From positions 27,110,578 to 27,174,577 of the forward strand of contig OU015533.1 of assembly GCA_907165065.1 (NCBI GenBank): DNA of 64,000 nt, read 5' to 3'. Of the stretch, positions 1 through 64,000 are shown piece by piece. The notes under the pieces were generated by a model. It had not been told where the DNA came from and made no database searches. It saw only the letters and a program-made list of their open reading frames with translations. How positions within the stretch are numbered: position 1 is the stretch's first letter; every line of letters begins with the position of its first letter. Origin of the DNA: Caprimulgus europaeus. Taxonomy: Eukaryota > Chordata > Aves > Caprimulgiformes > Caprimulgidae. The position numbers and the translations under genes were made by a program.

Positions 1-1201
1 ACATTTGGCTGTTGATATGGTGAAATAATAGGCTGATGTTTTTACTGTTGTAGCACCATCCTGCTTCCTTTCAGTCTGTGTTAAACGTTTATTGTCTCTT
101 GCATCACATTGAAAGTTAGAAACTTGATGGGGCAAAAGCTGTCTTTGTGTGTGGTGTTGCTAAAACTCAGCCCTTTTCTCATGTAAAACAGTGGCATAAC
201 TTTGAGTTTCAAAGAAATGGAGTGTTAAACTCTCAACCTTTCCTGAGCTATAGTTTGAACTTTCATTAAATTTAGGCTTATCTTGACACTGTAGACTTTT
301 GACATCAAGTTACTTTAGTTGCCTTTCAATTATTTAGGATGTTTCTTGTTCCCCTAGGCTTAAAATACAGCTTCCGACTTTTACTGCTGTTGGTGTGTTA
401 CGTCAGCTCTGGGAAAAGTGATTGTTAATAGGTGTTATATGTCACAGTGTGGTAAATTCCTGGTAAGTGCGCTGTGCAGTGCTGGCTGGGAGGCTGAAAT
501 ACTGTACGCCAGCTTGTTTGTGGAACTTGCCTAGTGGTAATTTCTATCAAATGTAAAGACATTAAAATCTGAGTTCCAATTAACTAGATTCATCCTATGG
601 ATGGCATCGGTCACGTGGCAGTTCCAAGCTACAAGGCTGTAATTGTATTGTCATACAAAACCAACAGCAACAAAAGAGGAAGAGAAAGAAAAATAGAGGC
701 TTTACTTTCATTTTAGGAAGAAAACTTTCATTTTGTTTTTCCAGTTTTGTTGGGGAACTGGAGTAGAAAGGAATAAGAACTCTCAGATAATTGTCTTTTT
801 CATCCTCAAGCATTAGTGGAAAATTATTTTTTTTTTTCTTGGTTTGGGAAGAGAAGAAATATATTAACTTTGACTTCTAATGTTTGTAAGATGAATTTCA
901 TCATGTCTGACAGCTACAGGTTTATTTTGGTTTAAATCTCTAGGCTAAATGGAATTTTTAAACTTACCACAAAATAGTTGTTTCTACCATGATTCACTGC
1001 AACTCCCATTTATAAAACAAAACACCCCCATTTTTCTTTTAATTCCAGAAATAAAACAGAATGCTTGTGTGAATTTTGTAAAAGGAGGTTTATAATTGCT
1101 TGCCAGGAGCCTTTCTTCTTTTGGATCAAGAGCTGATTAAAAAATTAACATTGTGATTAAAATGAAAAGTTATGCCCAAAGGTGATTTCCTTGATGATTA
1201 G

Positions 1202-1219
1202 GATTGATTGATTGATTGA
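1202..1219. repeat. GATT tetranucleotide repeat
   Basis: Four tandem GATT units make a short simple repeat in the upstream intron. Confidence 0.8.
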
Positions 1220-1842
1220 ATTTATCAAGGCAATTTAGCCAGTTTAGAATGGTTTATCATTAAGTCCTTTATTATTCTAACTGTAATATTGCTGCTATAA
1301 CAAAGCTTTTCAGGTTGTATTTTGGCATTTTACAGATTTGAAACGTTCACAAAAAACATAAGCACTTTGGCACAGAATAAAGGCTGCTAGGAGATCTTGT
1401 GCTGAAAATGTTGCCTTTTCTGTTTGCAAACATGAAGAGGAAGAAGCTCCCTTAAAACAAACCTTCTAATCACCCAATGAATAGTTTATTTCAAACAGTG
1501 TTGCGAAATGTTCTACAGTTCTGCATTATGCAGACTGCCTCGATTATTTTTAAGACTGTTAAACTTGCTGTTTCTCTAAAGGCAGTATTGCATGTTTGAT
1601 TTCCTAACGTTACTTTTTGTAGGTCTAATTCGGCCTTAACACCAAGGGATTGTTCTTATTTTAAATATAATGCTTGGGGATGGGGGATTAGTGACTATAA
1701 TACCAGTGCCAGCGAGATTTTATGGTAGTGCTTCTAAGCTGAAATCCACTTTGAAGGTTGACTGCCTACTACGCAGAGTAGTCGGACCAGGCTGGGTATT
1801 TTATGACTGCATGTTAAATTTAACGACTTCAAACAACTGTCT

Positions 1843-1869
1843 TGTCAGACAAGTCAGGCTTGTCTGACA
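1843..1869. repeat. Perfect 11-bp inverted repeat, 5-nt loop
   Basis: TGTCAGACAAG (1843-1853) is the exact reverse complement of CTTGTCTGACA (1859-1869), separated by TCAGG. The arms contain CAGAC/GTCTG half-sites of the SMAD-binding type. The heptamer GTCGGAC flanks the region at 1781 and again at about 1870. The function is unknown. Confidence 0.85.
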
Positions 1870-2654
1870 GTCGGACTCTGAACCGCCCTGCAGGGAATTT
1901 TTGCCTTTAGAGCATTGAATGGACACTGCAAATAGCCTCGGGTGGATCCAGCTTTTGTTTTTAGCAACTAATGCTTCCTGAACATAGTTATAAAAATTGT
2001 ACCGAGCTTTGCCCTCTAGCTTTGCCCTTCTAGTTGTGTCTGTTTGCTTGAAGCCTCAGTAGAAATGGAAGTTACTGTTAAATCTAAAAGCAACACATAT
2101 ATAAATACATAAATAGTGTCGATTTGAAGCCTTGGGTAAAAGTGCCTGTATTCCACAGGCACAGCTCTGAAGACTTTCAGTGGAAGGACTTCAATGCCAG
2201 TGTTGTGTAAAATGTTTTCATTTGACTTAGAGTAAGCTGTAAAAGTTCAATACTACCTCGCTTGTTAAGAATTTTAAAAATGTTATTACTTGTGTAAAAA
2301 ATTATTTTTCTTGTTGACTTGAACAGGCAAAGTAGTCACTGAAGCAAACGACTGGATTAGAACATTTCTGTCCTTCATTTCATCTGTCTTCATAAAGATA
2401 GAGAAAGCTATTGTAATTTCTAGGTAATTTAGTATATCAAAGACAGGAGCCTGTCCCAAATCAGTGCAGATTTTGGTTTTGGTTTCTTTTCATGTCACTG
2501 CTTGCAGAATGTCCTATCTGTCAGAAGGGCATTAGACTAGATCTCCTCTCTGCTATCAGCTTTGTTTCAGTGTTGTTAAATGCTAAAGTTGGTGTTAGCA
2601 TTAAGAGGTTTTTTCCCTGGCTCTGCCAAGTCTAATGATGGCGTTCCTAAAGTT

Positions 2655-2687
2655 TATATATATATTATATATATATATATATATATT
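2655..2687. repeat. TA microsatellite
   Basis: An almost uninterrupted TA/AT dinucleotide run with one phase slip (ATTA) at about 2665. Confidence 0.9.
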
Positions 2688-2869
2688 GCAACTCTTAACA
2701 TGTTAGACTTTATGGGAAACTTGCTTATTATTTGGCAATTTTAGCCACAGTGTTGCTATGTATGTTGTAGACAGGTAGGCTGGTTTTATTTAGCAGCTGA
2801 TATTCTTTCTAGCTTTGTACTAATGGTGTTTGTAAAGGGGAAAGAAACCCCAACAAAAACCTCTTCTGG

Positions 2870-2958
2870 ATGTTTTGTGGGTTTTTTTGTGTGATGTGTT
2901 TGGGGAGGGGTTTGGTGGGGTTTTCTTGTTGTTTTGGTTTAGGTTTTTTTAGGTACCT
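2870..2958. repeat. G/T-rich low-complexity tract
   Basis: The + strand is nearly all G and T. It includes three GGGG runs at 2902-2920 separated by short spacers, so a two-tetrad or imperfect G-quadruplex is conceivable. No gene or transposon is recognisable. Confidence 0.7.
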
Positions 2959-4717
2959 GTTAGAAACGCTGTCCTGCTCAAGCTTGGCAGCCTTTCTTTT
3001 TAAAGTGTAAAAAGTTATGACAACTGTTATGTTCTGAGAGGATCTTGGGAAAATGGAGGCCTCAAGGGTAGTGTGTTGGTGTGTTGTTTTGCTGTTTGTT
3101 TTTGTTTTCTTTTATAAGAAAATCGGAAGTATTTAAGGAAAGGAAGGGACAAGGACGTATTTTCACTTTCAGGTGCTCTGAGCAACGTTTGGTTTAATAG
3201 GCTTAGAATATTTTTTTTATTACTGCCGATGAATGACTGATTGTTGCTATAGCAGTTTCAGAGGCGTTCATTACAATATGTGGAGCTCAGAAGCCTGAGC
3301 TTGGGTTCTGCAGATTCATAATTATCAGCTAAAGGGCTTTCTAGTCATAATCTTAAGATACCCTTGTTAAAACTCTGGTTGTTTCAGTTTGTCATTATGA
3401 AGAGAAATGGGTAACTTAAGTTGGATTTCAATCCTTGGAGAAATTATCTTCCCTAAGTTTTAAAACATGCAGTTTTCATATATGAATTTTTATTCAAATA
3501 AGATACAGAAATTTGTCTTGCACAAAAGCTAGGCAAGTTTCGGGTAAATAAATGAAATGGTTGTGACTTGGAAAGCTACAAGGTTTCTAAAATTAGTGTT
3601 TTCTTATCTTCTAGTGATTGTAAAGTTTTAATGAGTGAAAGGTGTTTTACTACCATATACAGCTTCTTTTCTGCTTTTACTGCTGTTGAACAAATCAGAT
3701 ATTTCCTTCTACTTTTCTTGCTGATCTCATAAGGCATGTCTGCAGAGTGTGGGTGGCAGGGCTGGGAAAGAATACCAATCTAAAATTAGTTTATAACTGT
3801 TTGTTCTTGCAGAGTATTATCAAAATATACGTTGCTTTGTAAGCTGTGCTTTAGAAGCATGGTGCATCTTCAGCCAGCACCAATGAAAACAATTTGGAGC
3901 TGCTGTCTGATGTATAGCCTCCAGCTACTTGTCCGCTGAATGACAGCAAAGGGTAATTATGAAAGTGGGGAATAAGAGAATCCTCCGTAGGTTTCACTGC
4001 TTTTACTGGTAATAAGGCTTCTGAGTATTTAAGATGCTGACCTGAAAAAAAAGAAAAAAGTTCAGTTCGATGTAAAGAAAGCCCTGGGTAGGATAATTGC
4101 CGTGTGCATGGTGCACAGCCAATACCCATTACTACTGTTTTTATTATGAAATTGAAATTTTAAACCAGTGTAAGAAGACAACTTTTCTCCTAAACCATCA
4201 CACTTCTGGTTTGGGAAAATATAAGATGCATTTGAAATGTGTAGGCTGGTCTTCAGAAAGGTGTATATATTTAGCTATGTTTTAGGATTACTGCAGGAGT
4301 TTTTGTGGATTTTGCCATGCGTAACATTGACCATTGTAAGTTTCCTTTCTTAAAACTGCTTCAGTAAATTTTAGATTTCTTGCAGCTTTCAACAAGTGAC
4401 TGATGCATGGGATCAGGGTTGATTGCTGCTAATAAAGGAAAAGGAAAACCTGGGCCAGATTCAAAGTTTGAAAGCTGTTTTTAACTTTTTCTAAAAATCT
4501 TTAAAATAACTTATATATCCTAATTTGTGGCAAAACTGTTAAATATTGGATCATGTTTTGGTCGAATGATGGACTCCTAGTTCATGAGTTTTCTTTTTTT
4601 TTTTCTGGAAAGGTGGCTTACTTTTATTTGGTGGTTTATAATGGAGATTTATTTCTTAGTGTTTCTTATGTAGATTCAGTTGCTAAGTGATCTTGTATAC
4701 TTTTTTTGCCTTGATAA

Positions 4718-4739
4718 TTTTTATTTATTTATTTATTTT
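4718..4739. repeat. TTTA tetranucleotide repeat
   Basis: A short run of TTTA units in the upstream intron. Confidence 0.8.
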
Positions 4740-4789
4740 CCCCAAGTGATGGTGAGTTAGTGCTGTGGCTTGGATGGAAATCTCTAGAT

Positions 4790-4808
4790 TTGACTCAGAA
4801 TGAGTCAA
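4790..4808. promoter_or_regulatory. Paired AP-1-like sites in inverted orientation
   Basis: TGACTCA (4791-4797) and TGAGTCA (4801-4807) are both exact AP-1/TRE heptamers. They lie 10 bp apart centre to centre, about one helical turn, and form an 8-bp inverted repeat around GAA. Sequence identity of the motifs is certain. That they act as an intronic enhancer of NBEAL1 is only an inference. Confidence 0.4.
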
Positions 4809-6171
4809 CTATTGTGTAAGCTATGTTCTGCTGACACATACCAGTGGTGCTACCTGGTATTTTGATATCAAAGCAGTTTATTTTACTAACTTGGAATAAT
4901 TTATAATTAATTGGCTGGCAGGGGATTGAGGTAGAAGGGAGTTGGGTTGAAGTGTGTGCTGCAGGTAATGATCAAGCAGTACTGAAGTTCTTGGTTTGTA
5001 CCAGAATTGGAAGGAGTTTTAGTGGCAAAGTGAATTAAGCAGTATGTACACTACAGGTGAGCAAAAACTTTTGACCTTGTATAACGTCTGTGGTGTACTA
5101 TTATCATCTACATAATTGCTTTTTCTTGCATATTTTGTCTGCCAATGTTCTCTCTTGCTGCTAGTCTGTGCTGATAGCCTTGCAAAGGCATTATAGGTAA
5201 GGATAAGGAGGTTTAATTTAATCTTAAGCTTGAAGCTGATTTAGGCTGTATCATTAAAAAGGAGAAAGCAGACATTTAATCTAATTTTGTCTTTTGTCCT
5301 CCCCTTCCCTTGTCCATAGGCTTTTATTAAAGCAATTTTAATTAAGTCAGTCAGATAGTGACATTATTTGCACAGCTTCCTTCATGATGCATGACAAAAA
5401 AACCTGAGTTTCTTACAGAAGTTTACTGTCAACAACTAGTGATGAGCCTCGGCTGTGTCAACAAACAATTTTAATTTTAGAATACAAATAAAATCAATGT
5501 AGTAATTAATGTTATATTTCAAGAACAACTTGCTTATGCCAAGAAAAAACAAAGCAGTTCATTCAACAGGGGAAAAAAGTCAAATAAGTTCTGTTTTTGC
5601 ATATGCCTGAGCATTATCATCAGAAGCATGGACTCATGCATGTGGTGTAAAATTTCTGTTTGTGTTAGTTACTTTGCCATGGATGCTATTGCTTTGTCTT
5701 TTGTAGCCTGAGCTGTACTGTAATTGATAAAATTATATTCTAGTTTTCCTCAAGTTTATGATCCTGTAAAATAGCTTGCACGTGGCTAAAATAAGTTGCT
5801 GTGTATTATGAAAATTAAAACTTCAAATACACTAACATTTTCAAAAAGCTAGAATGTCTGAAGACAGCATCTTCTGCTACTTCTAGCTCATTCTTTTAGG
5901 ATATTGGCAAGTCTTATTTCTTGCTCATCTTTTACTTTGATTTTTAAGGTGTTTGATCTCTGAACCTGTGAAATGTGTATTCTGTATTCACCTGGTCGAG
6001 ATAATATCTCAACTTCTGTAGCTTAAACCAGTAACTTGGAAATCCTGAGTTTATTCTTTATCTCAATGGCTTCCTTAATTCTGTATGTTGCAGTTTCATC
6101 TCGAGGACAATTAATAGGTGTGTGTTTAAGATAACTTACAGAAATTTTTTTTTTTTTTGACAAATTTTTAA

Positions 6172-6365
6172 CAGAAAAAGAAAGGGGTGCTGAAGACAAT
6201 TAAAAAGAAAACCACTGAAAGGGGAATAAAAACAGAAATGAGGAGAAGATTGATTATAAAGGAGGAGGAGACTAGGAATGAAGTGGAAGAAGGGAAAATA
6301 AGACAATTAGGAAAAACGAGGGGTCTTTGGGGGTAAGGGGAGGGTAAAGTCTAGAATGAAAAGGG
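6172..6365. repeat. Purine-rich tract
   Basis: About 190 bases are strongly enriched in A and G on the + strand, with GGAGGAGGAG and several GGGG runs. It is low-complexity, with no coding signal. Confidence 0.6.
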
Positions 6366-7672
6366 GATTCTCGTGCTTTATAGCTCCTCTACTTGCCTTG
6401 GAAAGATACTCTGAGAAGAGTTTTGCAGCACTTCAGATTCTGGATTTCAATTTTTATGTTATTCTGTTGTTTGTGTGATTTTTTTGGTGTTTTTTTGTTT
6501 TTGTTTTTTCAATCCTGGGAGGCTCTTTTGTAGGTAGTTATTTTGCACCGGCAGGAGTCTGTGTGTCAGTCTTTCTCGGTAACTCTTTCTTTTACACTGA
6601 CATTGCCCGGAATACTCTGTGTGTTAGTCATGCACAGGTTCTCCTTGGTCTTAACACTGCAGGGAAATAATCTGTTATTTAGGGACATCTGTGGTAATAT
6701 CAAGGCTACAAGTAAAAGGGAGGAGATACAGAAAAGGGAAAAGAGAACAATGAGCAAAAAAGTTTTTAAAACTTTTGCAAAATTTTATAAATTCTGGAGT
6801 AGCTTTAGAAATTGTTTAAAATCTGTAATACTTTAGGCAAATATTTGAAAGTTATTTTGAAAATTATTTAAACGTAGAATGTGGGACTGCATGCATGTGC
6901 ATCAGTGGATGTGACCGTACAGTCGTTGTGGTGCTATATGTCAGCTATGCTTTGGCAGCTTGCATTTGAAAATTAAGCAGCTTGACATCTAAAGTGAAAT
7001 CAAATCTTGGATGGCATAGTTTGACAGAATTTTCCTGTGCTGGTTTGTGGTGGTCTAGTATCTGTCCTCCTTGCTGCTACAGTGCCCAGCCCTGAGAGAG
7101 TGCTGGTTACAAACAGAGTCTGTGTGCTCTACTAAGAACAACTAGGAAGTCTAAATTTAAGTTCCTATCTGTTTTATAGATATCTAGTGTACAAGTCCCA
7201 GGCTCTGCATTATCTCTTGGAACACTTCATGTGGCTCTAATCTGCTGTTAGCTGCCATATTGATCAATGAATGAAGCAAAAAGCAAATTTTTTTGTGATT
7301 AGGATTGTCATCGGAGTTCTAATTTAATTTTATATGCCATAAAGAGTGTTGTTTACTAATATCTATGCTATCAAGACTAGAATGTACTAGTAATTTTTTG
7401 AAGCTGGTATGTATTACTTTGGAGAGTAAGTAAATGTTTTTGGCAGGGGGAGAAGTTAAAATGCTTTGCTTGGCATTAGTACCAGGAAGTGGAAACGTAT
7501 GAATTGGTGAACAGAGCAAGAATGTCACATCAGCACAACATGGCTGAGAATTTCAAAGGACAGTTTGTTTTATTTTACTTCTAAAAATCTGTGTATTTCC
7601 TTCTTTCTACCAGTTGAAATGCATTCAAAAGCTTTCCATTCAAGTTAGTATTACAGAGTTGTTGATGGATGA

Positions 7673-64000
<56,328 letters not shown>

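Noticed and set aside
398-405. TTACGTCA, a CRE/ATF-like octamer
   Set aside because: A single 8-mer is expected about once or more per 64 kb by chance, and no promoter features lie near it.
3851-4129. 92-codon minus-strand open frame in the upstream intron
   Set aside because: No motif, no coding composition, and the length is expected by chance.

Overview
The window is vertebrate nuclear DNA and almost certainly avian. Exons are short and lie in AT-rich introns. The interspersed repeats are CR1 non-LTR retrotransposons with the ATTCTATG/ATTCTGTG-type 3' ends typical of birds. The CR1 copies and one retroviral LTR-like segment are avian in type. I cannot name the species.

One gene fills the window: the neurobeachin-like BEACH protein NBEAL1, on the + strand. 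I traced 47 coding exons, 46 complete and one cut by the right edge. Every intron is GT-AG and every codon phase joins correctly. Together they give about 7.1 kb of open coding sequence (2,366 codons). The first coding exon (start codon, about 18 residues in mammalian NBEAL1) lies upstream. Most of the C-terminal WD40 region lies downstream.

Layout: 1-7717 is the upstream intron. 7718-28971 encodes the N-terminal helical, armadillo-like region. 29076-34653 holds the concanavalin-A-like domain. 35527-45896 holds the neurobeachin-type armadillo/DUF4704 region and an acidic, serine-rich linker (exon at 45315). 46507-52915 holds a second helical region and the approach to the PH domain. 53704-55848 is the PH-like domain and 57064-62290 the BEACH domain. 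From 62797 the protein runs towards the WD40 repeats.

Introns contain four CR1 pieces (one antisense 1.4-kb copy with a broken reverse transcriptase; three sense copies), one degraded avian ERV-type LTR segment, tandem duplications, homopolymers and G/T-rich tracts. There is no second protein gene, tRNA, rRNA or CRISPR array that I can support. I found no new multi-gene system. The observations most worth checking are: a 90-nt stop-free, length-3n intron (40811-40900) whose retention would insert 30 residues; a possible minor-spliceosome intron (41900-43291); two adjacent perfect hairpins at 16249-16302; another 11-bp hairpin at 1843-1869; and a paired AP-1-like motif at 4791-4807.
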